From positions 123,725 to 187,724 of the forward strand of contig JAGVIE010000025.1 in assembly GCA_020056225.1 (NCBI GenBank): 64,000 nt of DNA, read 5' to 3'. The translations under genes were made by a program, and so were the position numbers. The DNA is from Bacteroidota bacterium. Lineage in GTDB: Bacteria > Bacteroidota > Ignavibacteria > UBA10030 > SZUA-254. A model generated the notes under the pieces. It was not told where the DNA came from, searched no databases, and saw only the letters and a list, made by a program, of their open reading frames with translations. Positions 9,065-18,700 of this stretch are shown piece by piece; position 1 is the stretch's first letter, and every line of letters begins with the position of its first letter.

Positions 9065-9829
9065 TTATAATGTGAGTATTTCAGGATCATTGTCTGTTAT
9101 TAACACTGTATGTTCAAAATGCGCCGACGGCAAACCATCGGCTGTTCTAACTGTCCATCCATCGGAATCGACTTTGACCCGATATGTACCAAAATTAACC
9201 ATCGGCTCTATTGCAAGGGTCATCCCCTTTTGAAGCTGCATACCTGCTGCCGAATCTACAAAATTCGGTATCGGCGGTTCTTCGTGAAGTTGTCGTCCGA
9301 CACCATGACCGACCAGATCGCGCACAACCGAGAATCCTTCTTTTTCAATCAACGATTGAACAGCAGCTGATATATCTCGTACATGATTTCCATGCCGCGC
9401 TTGTTTGATACCTTCTATCAAAGATCGCTTTGTTATTTCAAGCAGCCTTATTTTATCATCGGTTATATTACCGACCGGAAATGTCCAGGCTCCATCTCCG
9501 TAAAAACCGTTTTTCTTAACTCCGACATCTATTGCAACTATCTCGCCGTCATGTAATTTTCTACTGCCCGGTATTCCATGCACGACTTCGTCGTCTATCG
9601 ATACACATAATGTTGCAGGAAATAAATTCTTTTTATCTGATCCGTAACCTTTGAATGCCGGCTCACTCTCTTGGGAACGGATATATTCTTCTGCAAAATT
9701 ATCAAGTTCTTTGGTCGTAATACCCGGTCGTATCATCTCTTTCAACATGCGAAGAACTTCTGCTACAATTTTGCAGCTTTCCCGCATCCGACTGATCTCT
9801 GCAGGCGACTTGATCGTTGCCTTCGCCAT
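9065..9829 (-). CDS. map: Methionine aminopeptidase, type I
   Basis: Removes the initiator methionine from nascent proteins after deformylation. The pita-bread fold metal ligands can be followed: Asp in AIDVGVKKNG, Asp in YGDGAWTF, His in GHGVGRQLHEEP, Glu in AIEPMVNFG and Glu in HFEHTVLI. The length of 254 residues fits the short type Ia form without extra domains. It lies between secY and infA, in the order secY-map-infA with no adenylate kinase gene between secY and map. Confidence 0.97.
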   Translation of the reverse strand: MAKATIKSPAEISRMRESCKIVAEVLRMLKEMIRPGITTKELDNFAEEYIRSQESEPAFKGYGSDKKNLFPATLCVSIDDEVVHGIPGSRKLHDGEIVAIDVGVKKNGFYGDGAWTFPVGNITDDKIRLLEITKRSLIEGIKQARHGNHVRDISAAVQSLIEKEGFSVVRDLVGHGVGRQLHEEPPIPNFVDSAAGMQLQKGMTLAIEPMVNFGTYRVKVDSDGWTVRTADGLPSAHFEHTVLITDNDPEILTL

Positions 9830-9841
9830 CTTCGTTTAGTA

Positions 9842-11176
9842 TTATCTTCTACCTTTTAATTTACCGCTCTTCATGAATCCATCATAATGTCTCATTAACA
9901 AATGAGATTCAATTTGTTGGAGCGTATCCAAACCGACGCCAACTATGATCAATAGACTTGTTCCGCCGAAAAAGCTTGCGAAACTTGATGTAACACCCAT
10001 CCTAACCATAAAGGCAGGTAGAATAGCTACGAACGCAAGAAAAAATGAACCGGGCAATGTTATCTTTGTTAAAATATTATCGATAAAATCCGATGTATTT
10101 TTCCCCGGACGAATTCCCGGGATAAATCCACCTTGTTTCTGCATCGTCTCTGCTACATCTTTTGGATTGAATGCAACAGCAGTATAAAAATATGTGAAGA
10201 ATATAATCATCAATGCATAAACGGTCGAATAAGTTATTGATGTATAATCCATATACCCTGAGATACTCTGAAGAAACTCACTATCCGGAAAGAATGTGAG
10301 GATCGTGCCGGGAATAAACATGATTGCCTGTGCGAAAATGATAGGCATAACACCGGCAGTGTTAACACGCATCGGAATATATTGGGTGACACCACCGTAA
10401 ATTTTTCTTCCAACAACACGCTTGGCGTATTGAACGGGGATACGTCGGGTAGCCTGAGTTACGAGCACAATACCGGCGACAATAAAAACCATTAAGATAA
10501 GTACGATCAATTCCACTATCAATCCACGTGCACCGGAACTTACAAGCTGATATTCATCTAGAAGCGCATTCGGAAACCGTGCGATGATTCCAATAAAGAT
10601 AATCAGCGAGATACCGTTCCCTATTCCGCGCTCTGTGATTTGTTCACCCAACCACATCATAAATATTGTGCCGGCAGAAAGAACGATTATAGTCGACATT
10701 TGGAAACCAAAACCCTGCACATCAGCCGGAATAATCGGTGTGCCTCCTGTATTCATACTTAATAAATTCACACTGACACCCCATGCTTGAAGCATAGATA
10801 TTACCACCGTACCATAACGGGTGAGCTGTGTAATTTTCTTGCGTCCCTCTTCACCCTCCTTGGTTAATTTCTGAAAATAAGGGATAACTGCACCGAGAAG
10901 CTGGATGATAATAGAGGCGCTGATATACGGCATTATACCCAGTGCAAAGATTGCAGCATTACTGAATGCACCGCCGACGAAAAGATCATAGAGACCGAAC
11001 AGAGTGTTCGATGCCTGATTCCGCATCGCTTCAGTCAGTAATTGTGCATCCACACCGGGAAGAGTTACGTGAGCACCAAAACGAACGATAATCAGCAGAC
11101 CTGCCGTGAATAGTATCCGCTGTCGCAGTTCCTGGATTTTGAAAATATTTCGAAAACTTTCGCTGAGCTTCGCCAT
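9842..11176 (-). CDS. secY: Protein translocase subunit SecY
   Basis: Forms the protein-conducting channel of the inner membrane with SecE and SecG. Ten hydrophobic segments are expected and seen across 444 residues. The N-terminal LRQRILFTAGLLIIVRFGAH, the TERGIGNGISLIIF loop and the cytoplasmic KDVAETMQKQGGFIPGIRPG motif are characteristic. Six bases after rplO. Its substrates include the secreted T9SS proteins encoded to the right, which need SecYEG for the first export step. Confidence 0.98.
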   Translation of the reverse strand: MAKLSESFRNIFKIQELRQRILFTAGLLIIVRFGAHVTLPGVDAQLLTEAMRNQASNTLFGLYDLFVGGAFSNAAIFALGIMPYISASIIIQLLGAVIPYFQKLTKEGEEGRKKITQLTRYGTVVISMLQAWGVSVNLLSMNTGGTPIIPADVQGFGFQMSTIIVLSAGTIFMMWLGEQITERGIGNGISLIIFIGIIARFPNALLDEYQLVSSGARGLIVELIVLILMVFIVAGIVLVTQATRRIPVQYAKRVVGRKIYGGVTQYIPMRVNTAGVMPIIFAQAIMFIPGTILTFFPDSEFLQSISGYMDYTSITYSTVYALMIIFFTYFYTAVAFNPKDVAETMQKQGGFIPGIRPGKNTSDFIDNILTKITLPGSFFLAFVAILPAFMVRMGVTSSFASFFGGTSLLIIVGVGLDTLQQIESHLLMRHYDGFMKSGKLKGRR

Positions 11177-11182
11177 GAGAGC

Positions 11183-11662
11183 TTATTTTGTTGAATGAGA
11201 AATTGTAATTGCTTTTCCTCCGGCACTTTCAATCTTCTGCACTGCCGATTTACTAAAGGAATGTGCCGTTACTTCTAATTTTGCTTTCAATTCTCCATTG
11301 CCTAGAATCTTGACAGGTATGGATTTTTTTGATACTGAACCCGCTTTATATAATAATTCAGGATTTATTTTTCCATCTGCACATTTTCCCACGGCAACTA
11401 ACTTCTCTAATGATACAAGATTCACAACCTGGAATTCTTTTTTCATGGGATTGAAAAAGCCGAATTTGGGTACACGACGGACGAGAGGCATTTGGCCGCC
11501 CTCGAACCATGGTCGGTAATGCGTGCCAGCTCGTGCGCCTTCACCTTTATGTCCGCGTGTTGCTGTACCACCATGACCGGAACCCTGACCACGCGCAATA
11601 CGTTTTACCCGTTTACGCGCACCCTTTGCAAAATGTAAATTACTTAAGATCGATTTCGACAT
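11183..11662 (-). CDS. rplO: 50S ribosomal protein L15
   Basis: L15 is a late-assembling large subunit protein with a long basic N-terminal extension threading into 23S rRNA. The glycine- and arginine-rich start (RGQGSGHGGTATRGHKG) and FEGGQMPLVRRVPKFGF are diagnostic. The C-terminal globular domain follows normally and total length is 159 residues. Three bases after rpmD and six before secY. Confidence 0.97.
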   Translation of the reverse strand: MSKSILSNLHFAKGARKRVKRIARGQGSGHGGTATRGHKGEGARAGTHYRPWFEGGQMPLVRRVPKFGFFNPMKKEFQVVNLVSLEKLVAVGKCADGKINPELLYKAGSVSKKSIPVKILGNGELKAKLEVTAHSFSKSAVQKIESAGGKAITISHSTK

Positions 11663-11665
11663 GTA

Positions 11666-11851
11666 TTATTTCACCTCTTCCACTTTTACAAGGTGTTTTA
11701 CTCTGTTGATCATTCCTCTAAGTTGAGGTGAATCATTTTTTACGACAGAATAATTTGGTCTGCCTAAACCAAGTGCCTCTATTGTGCGCTTGTGCACTTT
11801 AAGGCAATGGATTTGGCTGACAACCTGAGTTATTTTTAATTTTTTATCCAT
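11666..11851 (-). CDS. rpmD: 50S ribosomal protein L30
   Basis: A 61-residue bacterial L30 with the typical alpha/beta ferredoxin-like pattern: LKITQVVSQIHCLKVHKRTIEALGL, then RPNYSVVKNDSPQLRGMINRVKHLVKV. It lies between rpsE and rplO in the spc operon, with only three bases before rplO, suggesting coupled translation. Confidence 0.96.
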   Translation of the reverse strand: MDKKLKITQVVSQIHCLKVHKRTIEALGLGRPNYSVVKNDSPQLRGMINRVKHLVKVEEVK

Positions 11852-11861
11852 ACAACTTCCG

Positions 11862-12386
11862 TTAATTCGCAGGCAACGCTTGCGGCGTACCCAATAATTG
11901 ATTCAATGACATCCCTCGTCGTGCAGCCATCGTCCGGGCATCTGTTAATGATAATAATGCCTGTAGTGTTGCTTTCACTACGTTATGCGGATTCGATGAG
12001 CCGATAGATTTTGTTAAAACATCTTTTACACCGGCAGATTCCAGAACGGCGCGAACACCTCCGCCTGCAATCAGTCCGGTCCCGGGTGATGCGGGTTTTA
12101 ATAAAACTTTTGACGCCCCGTACTTCGCGTATATGATATGCGGTATAGTGCCGTGAAGTATTGATACAGTGACTACGTTTTTCTTCGCGTCGTCGATTCC
12201 TTTTGCTATAGCATCCTGGACTTCATTCGCCTTGCCAAGGCCAACGCCCACATGTCCATTTCCATCGCCAACAACAACGATGGCACTAAAACTGAATCGT
12301 CTTCCACCTTTTACAACCTTCGCAACCCTGTTGATGTGTACTAACCGATCCTTGAGATCTAATTCACCTGTTTTTATTTTTGCCAA
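11862..12386 (-). CDS. rpsE: 30S ribosomal protein S5
   Basis: S5 lies at the mRNA entry channel and affects decoding accuracy. The double-stranded RNA-binding-like N-terminal half ([25 protein letters not shown]) and the C-terminal domain with [20 protein letters not shown] and [15 protein letters not shown] are present. The length of 174 residues is normal. It would normally follow rplR directly, but here a tRNA-Gln gene on the same strand lies in the 138-base gap. Confidence 0.98.
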   Translation of the reverse strand: MAKIKTGELDLKDRLVHINRVAKVVKGGRRFSFSAIVVVGDGNGHVGVGLGKANEVQDAIAKGIDDAKKNVVTVSILHGTIPHIIYAKYGASKVLLKPASPGTGLIAGGGVRAVLESAGVKDVLTKSIGSSNPHNVVKATLQALLSLTDARTMAARRGMSLNQLLGTPQALPAN

Positions 12387-12418
12387 TGTATTTGCTCCAA
12401 ATAATAATAAATTTCTGC

Positions 12419-12488
12419 TGCCGGGGGAGGAGTCGAACCTCCACTGACGGCTCCAAAGGCCGCTGTCCTGCCATTAGACGACCCGGCA
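12419..12488 (-). tRNA. tRNA-Gln (anticodon UUG)
   Basis: A complete 70-base cloverleaf: acceptor stem TGCCGGG/CCCGGCA with the U1-A72 pair typical of tRNA-Gln, a D arm, an anticodon stem around loop CTTTGGA (anticodon TTG), and a T arm of GGAGG/CCTCC with loop TTCGACT. CCA is not encoded. The gene lies within the spc operon between rplR and rpsE on the same strand, with no promoter or terminator that I could identify around it. It is therefore probably cut out of the ribosomal protein mRNA by RNase P and a 3-prime processing enzyme. Confidence 0.95.
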
Positions 12489-12524
12489 ATTAATTATCCG
12501 TATCGCCGGAATCGAGGTTCGGTC

Positions 12525-12893
12525 CTAACATTTAAGTCCGGCTTCGCGGGCGCCATCTGCCAATGATTTAACCACGCCGTGATATAAATATCCGTTTCTA
12601 TCAAAAACAACTTGTTTAACATTTTTTTCAAGAGCTTTTTTAGCTACCTGCATTCCAACACGCTTTGCAACTGCTTTTTTTCCTTTTAAGCTTTTCACTT
12701 CTTCGCGTAAGTCCGGCGATAATGTTGAAGCCGTTACAATAGTCTTTGAAGTTGAATCATCGACTATCTGCGCATAGATGTGATGCAAACTTCTGTATAC
12801 TGTGAGACGCGGCATCTCTGTTGTTCCCCGTATTTTTTTCTGTATACGGCGTTTAACATGCAGCCGTTTTTCTATTCTCGATTTATTTATCAT
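12525..12893 (-). CDS. rplR: 50S ribosomal protein L18
   Basis: L18 binds 5S rRNA and helps dock it on the large subunit. The basic N-terminus ([20 protein letters not shown]), the [17 protein letters not shown] segment and the end [27 protein letters not shown] are diagnostic. 122 residues, normal length. It starts one base after rplF ends. Downstream lies the tRNA-Gln gene instead of rpsE. Confidence 0.97.
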   Translation of the reverse strand: MINKSRIEKRLHVKRRIQKKIRGTTEMPRLTVYRSLHHIYAQIVDDSTSKTIVTASTLSPDLREEVKSLKGKKAVAKRVGMQVAKKALEKNVKQVVFDRNGYLYHGVVKSLADGAREAGLKC

Positions 12894-12894
12894 A

Positions 12895-13452
12895 CTATCC
12901 TGCCTTTGCTCCTGCTGTTGCTGCTGCCTTACCGGCTTTACGTCGGATGTATTCGCCTTCGTATTTTACACCTTTTCCTTTATATGGTTCCGGCGGACGG
13001 AAGGATCGAAGTTTAGCGGCAACTTGACCAACGAGCTGTTTATCCACTCCAGAAATCATAATATTAGTCGGTATTGGTACCTCGACTTTTATTCCCTGGG
13101 GTGGTTCAAATAAAATGGGATGTGAATAACCAAGGGCTAATTGAACTTTCTTTCCCCTCACTTCTGCCTTATAACCAACCCCGACTATCTCCAGTTTTTT
13201 CTGGTATCCTATTGAAACACCGTTGATCATATTCTGAAGCAACGCTCGCCAGGTTCCGTGTAACGCTTTCTGACTTTTTTCGTCGGATGATCGTTTTACC
13301 AAAATTTCGGTATCGTTCATTTCTATTGAGATAGAGGAAGGAATTATTGCCTGAAGTTCACCCTTAGGTCCAACGACCTTAATTATTCCATCTTTCTTTT
13401 CAATTTTAACACCCTTTACAACAGGTATTGGTTTTCGTCCTATTCGTGACAT
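12895..13452 (-). CDS. rplF: 50S ribosomal protein L6
   Basis: L6 sits near the sarcin-ricin loop and factor-binding site of the large subunit. The two repeated domains are visible, with [11 protein letters not shown] at the start and the signature [22 protein letters not shown] near the end (spanning about residues 154-175). A short Ala/Gly-rich tail of about ten residues follows. 185 residues. Between rpsH and rplR in the spc operon. Confidence 0.97.
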   Translation of the reverse strand: MSRIGRKPIPVVKGVKIEKKDGIIKVVGPKGELQAIIPSSISIEMNDTEILVKRSSDEKSQKALHGTWRALLQNMINGVSIGYQKKLEIVGVGYKAEVRGKKVQLALGYSHPILFEPPQGIKVEVPIPTNIMISGVDKQLVGQVAAKLRSFRPPEPYKGKGVKYEGEYIRRKAGKAAATAGAKAG

Positions 13453-13474
13453 TGTTTTCTCTTTTATCTAAATA

Positions 13475-13870
13475 TTACCAAATATGACAGAGTACTTCAC
13501 CGCCGATTTTATTACGCCGGGCATCGCTGTCTGTCATTATACCTTGTGAAGTCGATACTAATGCTATTCCTAAACCGTTTAAAACCCGTGGTATTTCATT
13601 CGCGGGTTTATAAACACGTAGTCCGGGTTTGCTGATCCTTGTTAAACCGGAGATGGCGCTAATGCCATCGACATAACGGATTGAGATTCTTAGTATGCCT
13701 TGTTTATTATCGCTAATCTCTGAAAACTCATTGAGGAACTTTTGCTCAATAAGTATCTTTGTGATGTCGCGTTTCAAATTAGAAGCAGGGACATCAACTT
13801 TTTTATGTCTCGCTTTGATCGCGTTACGAACACGCGTTAAATAATCTGCAATTGGGTCTGTAATATTCAT
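13475..13870 (-). CDS. rpsH: 30S ribosomal protein S8
   Basis: S8 binds helix 21 of 16S rRNA and is a central organiser of the 30S platform; in enterobacteria it also represses the spc operon. N-terminal DPIADYLTRVRNAIKARH and C-terminal GIALVSTSQGIMTDSDARRNKIGGEVLCHIW are typical. Length of 131 residues is standard. Lies between rpsN and rplF. Confidence 0.98.
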   Translation of the reverse strand: MNITDPIADYLTRVRNAIKARHKKVDVPASNLKRDITKILIEQKFLNEFSEISDNKQGILRISIRYVDGISAISGLTRISKPGLRVYKPANEIPRVLNGLGIALVSTSQGIMTDSDARRNKIGGEVLCHIW

Positions 13871-13884
13871 ACTTTCATTTTTCC

Positions 13885-14070
13885 TTACCAGCTTGCTTTC
13901 AATACGCCGGGAATTTTTCCTTCAAGCGCCATCTTTCTGAAACAGAGACGGCAGATTCCAAATTTCCGCAAAAAGCCCCGAGGCCTGCCGCATATTCCGC
14001 ATCGATTGTGCTTGCTAACCGCATGCTTCGGTGTCCTCTTTGCTTTTACGACCATCGCTAAACGTGCCAA
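13885..14070 (-). CDS. rpsN: 30S ribosomal protein S14, zinc-binding (type Z)
   Basis: A 61-residue S14 of the short zinc form. Ligands Cys24, Cys27, Cys40 and Cys43 are visible in CGICGRP and CRLCF. It binds the head of the 30S subunit near the A and P sites. The short C+ type, like L36, L33 and S4 in this window, indicates that this organism uses zinc-containing ribosomal protein variants at these loci. Between rplE and rpsH. Confidence 0.97.
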   Translation of the reverse strand: MARLAMVVKAKRTPKHAVSKHNRCGICGRPRGFLRKFGICRLCFRKMALEGKIPGVLKASW

Positions 14071-14085
14071 ATTGGTTTCTCCTGT

Positions 14086-14754
14086 TTATATGTTAACTTT
14101 ATTCTGTTCGATTGTAGCCTCACGTTTCTCGAAAGGCATTCCATATTCTTTAAGAAGTGCATAAGCTTCCTGATCGGTTACTGCGGTTGTAACGAATGTT
14201 ACATCCATGCCGAAAACTTTTGAAACCTTGTCGACGTCTATCTCAGGAAATATGATATGTTCTTTTATTCCGAGAGTGTAATTTCCATGACCGTCGAAAG
14301 ATTTATCTGAAAAACCTCGAAAGTCACGTATGCGCGGAACAGCAACACTGATGAACCGATCCATAAATTCGTACATGTGGCTGCTACGCAGCGTGACACG
14401 TACACCGATAGGCAAACCTTCACGCAATTTGAAATTCGAGATTGCTTTCTTTGCACGCGTCAGGACTACTTTTTGCCCGAGTATCATTTCTAAATCTTTT
14501 ACAACGCCATCGAGTAGTTTGACGTCCTGAGTAGCCTGTCCAACGCCTACATTGATGCAAATCTTTTCCAGTTTCGGGACCTGCATTACATTCGAATATT
14601 GAAACTGAGTCATCAAATTCGATATAATTGTCTTTTTAAACTGTTCCATCAATCTCGGCGGAATACCGGCTTCTTGCTTTTGTGCCTGAGGCGCTTTTGG
14701 CGCTTCTTTTTTCGAAGTCTCTTTAGTTGTTTTTTGTGGTTTTTCTTTACCCAT
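14086..14754 (-). CDS. rplE: 50S ribosomal protein L5
   Basis: L5 binds 5S rRNA and contacts the P-site tRNA. Core signatures are [29 protein letters not shown] and [18 protein letters not shown]. The protein (222 residues) is about 40 residues longer than usual because of an N-terminal extension rich in Lys, Gln, Ala and Pro before the usual start region near [10 protein letters not shown]. An internal start without this extension cannot be excluded, but the frame is open and the gene is spaced normally (14 bases) from rplX at the upstream ATG. Confidence 0.96.
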   Translation of the reverse strand: MGKEKPQKTTKETSKKEAPKAPQAQKQEAGIPPRLMEQFKKTIISNLMTQFQYSNVMQVPKLEKICINVGVGQATQDVKLLDGVVKDLEMILGQKVVLTRAKKAISNFKLREGLPIGVRVTLRSSHMYEFMDRFISVAVPRIRDFRGFSDKSFDGHGNYTLGIKEHIIFPEIDVDKVSKVFGMDVTFVTTAVTDQEAYALLKEYGMPFEKREATIEQNKVNI

Positions 14755-14768
14755 ATATTATCTCTTGG

Positions 14769-15092
14769 TTAAAACATCTCCTCACAATTTCGGCAAATCC
14801 TCATTGTGTGTTTTCTGCCAGTTGCAGAATCGCTGACACTTTTGTGCCCTACGCGTGAAGGCTTATTACATTTAGGGCAGACTACCATCACATTCGATGC
14901 ATTGATCGGAGCTTCTTTCTGCACAATGCCGCCTTGTGGATTTTTTTGTGATGCGCGAGTATGACGTTTTATAATATTAACACCTTCGACAATAACGCGG
15001 TGATTTTCACGGAATATTTTCAATATCTTTCCGGATTTTCCGCGGGCATTGCCTGCTATTACTATTACATTATCGTTTTTATGAACATTCAT
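14769..15092 (-). CDS. rplX: 50S ribosomal protein L24
   Basis: L24 initiates assembly of the large subunit and lies at the tunnel exit. The KOW motif is at the N-terminus (NVIVIAGNARGKSGKILKI), followed by the GVNIIKRHTRASQKNPQGGI segment. The C-terminus holds two CxxC pairs (CPKC, CRNC) that may bind zinc. 107 residues, normal. Between rplN and rplE. Confidence 0.97.
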   Translation of the reverse strand: MNVHKNDNVIVIAGNARGKSGKILKIFRENHRVIVEGVNIIKRHTRASQKNPQGGIVQKEAPINASNVMVVCPKCNKPSRVGHKSVSDSATGRKHTMRICRNCEEMF

Positions 15093-15109
15093 ATTAAATT
15101 CCGTTTTTC

Positions 15110-15478
15110 TTATAATACTTCAGGAGCGAGCGAGATGATCTTCATATAATTTTTATCGCGCAGTTCGCGAGCTACCGGACCAAAGATACGTGTACCTCTC
15201 GGTTCTCCTTGGGCGTTAAGCAAAACCGCCGCGTTTTCATCGAAACGAATGAACGAGCCGTCTTTTCGCTGTGTTTCTTTTCTTGTGCGAACAATAACAG
15301 CGCGAGATACTTCGCCTTTTTTCACACCGGCGCCCGGGATTGCACTCTTTACAGAGACAACGATGATATCTCCCAGCCCTGCATATCGTCTATCATGCCC
15401 GCCAAGCACACGTATGCACCGGACTTTCTTTGCACCGGAATTATCGGCAACGACGAGATTAGTTTCTTCCTGAATCAT
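15110..15478 (-). CDS. rplN: 50S ribosomal protein L14
   Basis: L14 lies at the subunit interface beneath the factor-binding site and is the docking site of the silencing factor RsfS. The N-terminal [39 protein letters not shown] and [20 protein letters not shown] stretches are highly conserved. 122 residues is exactly the usual length. Between rpsQ and rplX. Confidence 0.98.
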   Translation of the reverse strand: MIQEETNLVVADNSGAKKVRCIRVLGGHDRRYAGLGDIIVVSVKSAIPGAGVKKGEVSRAVIVRTRKETQRKDGSFIRFDENAAVLLNAQGEPRGTRIFGPVARELRDKNYMKIISLAPEVL

Positions 15479-15491
15479 AATTCAATCTTTA

Positions 15492-15752
15492 TTATTTTGC
15501 TTTCTCGACAATTTGAATTAAACGCCATCGCTTTCGTTTGCTAAGCGGGCGTGTTTCCATAATTTTCACAGAATCACCTATTCCAGCCTCTTGCTTCTCA
15601 TCATGAGCCATGAGAGTTGGTGTTCGCGTATAATATTTCTTGTACAAAGGATGCGCGATGCGGCGCTCGATTGCAACAACAATGCTTTTCTGCATCTTGT
15701 TGCTAATTACTGTACCAATTCGGGTTTTGCGTTGTGTTGTTCTTTCAGCCAT
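15492..15752 (-). CDS. rpsQ: 30S ribosomal protein S17
   Basis: S17 is an OB-fold protein that binds the 5-prime domain of 16S rRNA early in assembly. Recognisable by [30 protein letters not shown] and the end region [17 protein letters not shown]. 86 residues. Six bases after rpmC and 13 before rplN. Confidence 0.97.
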   Translation of the reverse strand: MAERTTQRKTRIGTVISNKMQKSIVVAIERRIAHPLYKKYYTRTPTLMAHDEKQEAGIGDSVKIMETRPLSKRKRWRLIQIVEKAK

Positions 15753-15758
15753 AATACT

Positions 15759-16004
15759 TTATTGGTCCTTATTTTTCTCGACCGTAGACGATGGTTTGAT
15801 CTGTTGTGTATTTTTTTTTAGCTCGTGTTCGCGCAGTATAGTTTTCATTTTTGCAATATCTCTTCGTACTGATCGCACTTTTATCGGGCTTTCAAGTTGG
15901 CTAGTCGCCTTCTGAAATTTCAGATGAATCAGATTTTCTTCTTCATCCTTTATTCTCTTGCGCAACTCTTCATCGGGTAATTCTTTTATTTCAAAAGTCT
16001 TCAT
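15759..16004 (-). CDS. rpmC: 50S ribosomal protein L29
   Basis: L29 is a two-helix protein at the tunnel exit next to L23, a docking site for nascent-chain factors. The pattern ELPDEELRKRIKDEEENLIHLKF, then RSVRRDIAKMKTIL is typical. At 81 residues it carries a polar C-terminal tail of about 15 residues beyond the usual 60-70. Between rplP and rpsQ. Confidence 0.96.
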   Translation of the reverse strand: MKTFEIKELPDEELRKRIKDEEENLIHLKFQKATSQLESPIKVRSVRRDIAKMKTILREHELKKNTQQIKPSSTVEKNKDQ

Positions 16005-16020
16005 CGTTTCGTTTCCTTGT

Positions 16021-16443
16021 TTAACTCGCTGTATACGATCGTCGTGTTACCATCCTGGTTTTTATGGGTAGTTTGTGCTCAGCTATTTTCATCGCTTCGA
16101 CAGCCACCTCACGTTTAATACCGCCTAATTCAAACATTATTGTGCCCGGTTTAACTACAGCTACCCAGTATTCGGGAACGCCTTTACCGCTACCCATACG
16201 CGTTTCCGCCGGTTTCTTCGTCACAGGTTTATCGGGAAATATGCGAATCCACAATCTTCCTTCTCGTTTCATCAACCGTGTAAGCGCTACGCGTGCGGCT
16301 TCAATTTGTCTTTGTGTTATCCATGCCGGTTCAAGGGCTTTCAAACCAAAATCGCCAAATGTTACCGTGAAGCCTCTAGTGGCTTTTCCCTTCATGCGGC
16401 CACGCTGTGTTTTTCTGTATTTTACTCTTTTTGGTAATAACAT
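16021..16443 (-). CDS. rplP: 50S ribosomal protein L16
   Basis: L16 lies near the A site and peptidyl transferase centre and is required for full activity. [20 protein letters not shown] at the N-terminus, GTIMFELGG and the KLPIKTRMV region near the C-terminus are diagnostic. 140 residues. Between rpsC and rpmC. Confidence 0.98.
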   Translation of the reverse strand: MLLPKRVKYRKTQRGRMKGKATRGFTVTFGDFGLKALEPAWITQRQIEAARVALTRLMKREGRLWIRIFPDKPVTKKPAETRMGSGKGVPEYWVAVVKPGTIMFELGGIKREVAVEAMKIAEHKLPIKTRMVTRRSYTAS

Positions 16444-16468
16444 ATAGTTTTGAATTCTTAATTAGATT

Positions 16469-17107
16469 TTACTTGGATACACGTTCAAGAACTTCACCAC
16501 GGCAAATCCATACTTTCACCCCGATCGCGCCATAGATTGTTTTCGCAGTTGCCTGGGCGTAATCGATATCCGCACGAAGCGTGTGAAGTGGAATACGACC
16601 TTCTTTATATTGTTCCGACCGGGCAATTTCCGCGCCGCCGAGACGTCCTCCGCACATTACGCGAATTCCTTCAGCCCCCATTCGCATCGCGGAAGTAATT
16701 CCCATCTTCATCGCGCGGCGGAACGACATTCGTCCTTCTAACTGTACCGCAATATTCTCAGCTACTAAGAACGCATCAAGTTCGGGTCTTTTAATTTCAT
16801 GAATTAATATTTTAATCTCTTTTGTGGTGATCTGTTTAAGCTCTTCTTCTAGTTGGGTGATTTCTTTCCCGCTTCTGCCAATCACGATACCGGGACGTGA
16901 AGTATGAATCGTAATCACTGCTCGTTTAGGTGTGCGATCAATCTGAATACGAGAAATGCCTGCTTTCTTTAAACGATTCTGAACATAAGTTCTGATTTTT
17001 AAATCTTCCTGAAGCTTTACAGCGAAATCTCTCTCATCGTACCAATTCGAATCCCAGGTACGTATCATCCCGAGACGAAAACCAACCGGATGTACTTTTT
17101 GTCCCAA
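16469..17107 (-). CDS. rpsC: 30S ribosomal protein S3
   Basis: S3 helps form the mRNA entry tunnel and has helicase-associated function. The KH domain with [18 protein letters not shown] and the C-terminal domain with [18 protein letters not shown] and [18 protein letters not shown] are clear. 212 residues is a compact normal length without a long tail. Eight bases after rplV. Confidence 0.98.
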   Translation of the reverse strand: MGQKVHPVGFRLGMIRTWDSNWYDERDFAVKLQEDLKIRTYVQNRLKKAGISRIQIDRTPKRAVITIHTSRPGIVIGRSGKEITQLEEELKQITTKEIKILIHEIKRPELDAFLVAENIAVQLEGRMSFRRAMKMGITSAMRMGAEGIRVMCGGRLGGAEIARSEQYKEGRIPLHTLRADIDYAQATAKTIYGAIGVKVWICRGEVLERVSK

Positions 17108-17115
17108 GTAATCTC

Positions 17116-17526
17116 CTATTCTTGTTTTGATTTTTTAACTGGTTGTTTATCTTTGACTTTTGAAACTTGCTTAACTTTCACTGGTTTTTGGGCTACAACG
17201 ATCGTCAAGTGATTGGATCTCTTTAACATACGATAAGCCCTACCCATTGGTGCCGGTAGCATACGCTTTGCGCTTGGCCCACCATTAACAAACACTGTTT
17301 TTACAAATAATGTATCTACGTTCGTCCTGCCTGCTTCATCTTTATTTTGAAGATTGGAGACAGCCGAACGTAAAACCTTTTCTGCTACCCTCGATCCATG
17401 CTTCGTCGAGAAGTGAAGAATGTTCAGTGCTTCAGGTACCATCTTCCCGCGTATCAGGTCGATTACCAACCTCATCTTTCGCGGAGATGAACCGATGTAT
17501 CTATTAATTGCTTGAGCTTCCAACAT
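17116..17526 (-). CDS. rplV: 50S ribosomal protein L22
   Basis: L22 lines the exit tunnel with a long beta hairpin and is a site of macrolide-resistance changes. Core features are [19 protein letters not shown] and the hairpin around [20 protein letters not shown] lysine-rich C-terminal tail of about 25 residues ([20 protein letters not shown]) extends beyond the usual end. 136 residues. Three bases after rpsS. Confidence 0.97.
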   Translation of the reverse strand: MLEAQAINRYIGSSPRKMRLVIDLIRGKMVPEALNILHFSTKHGSRVAEKVLRSAVSNLQNKDEAGRTNVDTLFVKTVFVNGGPSAKRMLPAPMGRAYRMLKRSNHLTIVVAQKPVKVKQVSKVKDKQPVKKSKQE

Positions 17527-17529
17527 AGT

Positions 17530-17820
17530 TTATCCTTCAGACGATGTCGATGATTCACTCTTTAAACCGGGATGACCGCGGAATATTCGAGTCGGGGCAA
17601 ATTCACCAAGTTTATGACCGACCATACCTTCATGGACGTAAACCGGAATGAATTTGTTCCCGTTATGCACTGCGAATGTGTGACCCACATACTCAGGTGT
17701 AATGGTGGTGGAACGTGACCACGTTTTAATGACCTTTTTCTGACCAGACTTGATCACTTCCATGACTTTTGCCTGAAGTCTTGGGTCGATAAATGGACCT
17801 TTTTTAAGAGAGCGACTCAT
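17530..17820 (-). CDS. rpsS: 30S ribosomal protein S19
   Basis: S19 lies in the 30S head close to the A-site finger and pairs with S13. [15 protein letters not shown] at the start and [20 protein letters not shown] and [18 protein letters not shown] later are highly conserved. 96 residues, near normal. Between rplB and rplV, the standard order. Confidence 0.98.
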   Translation of the reverse strand: MSRSLKKGPFIDPRLQAKVMEVIKSGQKKVIKTWSRSTTITPEYVGHTFAVHNGNKFIPVYVHEGMVGHKLGEFAPTRIFRGHPGLKSESSTSSEG

Positions 17821-17857
17821 AATATGACATTTATTTTCGTGTTATCTGATTTATTAA

Positions 17858-18685
17858 TTACTTACGACGTTTGACAATAAATTTGTCTGATTTTAATTTC
17901 TTATGCCGTGTCTTTTTACCCTTCGTATGCCAGCCCCATGGGGATACTGGATGCGGATTTCCCTGGGGCGATTTTCCTTCTCCGCCGCCATGCGGGTGAT
18001 CTACAGGATTCTGAACAACACCGCGCGATTGTGGACGAATACCCACCCATCGCGATCTTCCGGCTTTACCAAGACTTATATTTTCATGATCGATATTTCC
18101 TACTACACCGATTGTTGCATAGCACTCAAGAAGTACATTGCGAATCTCTCCTGAAGGCATTTTAAGCTGTGCATATTTTCCTTCCTTAGCCATCATTTGT
18201 ATAGATGAGCCTGCGCTTCGTGCAATCTGGCCTCCGCGTCCTACGCGAAGTTCAACGTTGTGAACAAAAGTTCCAACAGGTATATTGGCGAGAGGCATTG
18301 CATTCCCTACTTTTATCTCGGATTGTGGTCCGGAAGTTACAAATTCGCCAACTTTAAGTCCATCGGGTGCAATGATGTAGCGCTTCTCACCGTCTTTATA
18401 TTCCAGCAGTGCGATACGGGAAGTACGGTTCGGATCATATTCAATTGCTGAAACTGCCGCAGCCATACCCAACTTGTTGCGCTTAAAATCGATAATTCGA
18501 TAAAAACGCTTATGTCCGCCGCCGCGATGACGTGAAGTGATATGCCCATTAGTATTTCGACCACCGGTTTTCCGTAACGGTTCGAGTAGTGATTTTTCCG
18601 GTTTGGATTTTGTGATTTCCTCGAACGTCGGGACTGACATCCAACGCGTGCCGGGAGTATTTGGTTTTAATTTTCTGATACCCAT
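17858..18685 (-). CDS. rplB: 50S ribosomal protein L2
   Basis: L2 is a core large subunit protein near the peptidyl transferase centre, needed for subunit association and tRNA binding. It has [19 protein letters not shown] near the N-terminus, the OB-fold and SH3-like domains, and the conserved [12 protein letters not shown] loop with the histidine near the catalytic centre. 275 residues, normal. Between rplW and rpsS. Confidence 0.98.
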   Translation of the reverse strand: MGIRKLKPNTPGTRWMSVPTFEEITKSKPEKSLLEPLRKTGGRNTNGHITSRHRGGGHKRFYRIIDFKRNKLGMAAAVSAIEYDPNRTSRIALLEYKDGEKRYIIAPDGLKVGEFVTSGPQSEIKVGNAMPLANIPVGTFVHNVELRVGRGGQIARSAGSSIQMMAKEGKYAQLKMPSGEIRNVLLECYATIGVVGNIDHENISLGKAGRSRWVGIRPQSRGVVQNPVDHPHGGGEGKSPQGNPHPVSPWGWHTKGKKTRHKKLKSDKFIVKRRK

Positions 18686-18700
18686 AATTATCTTTTTCTA

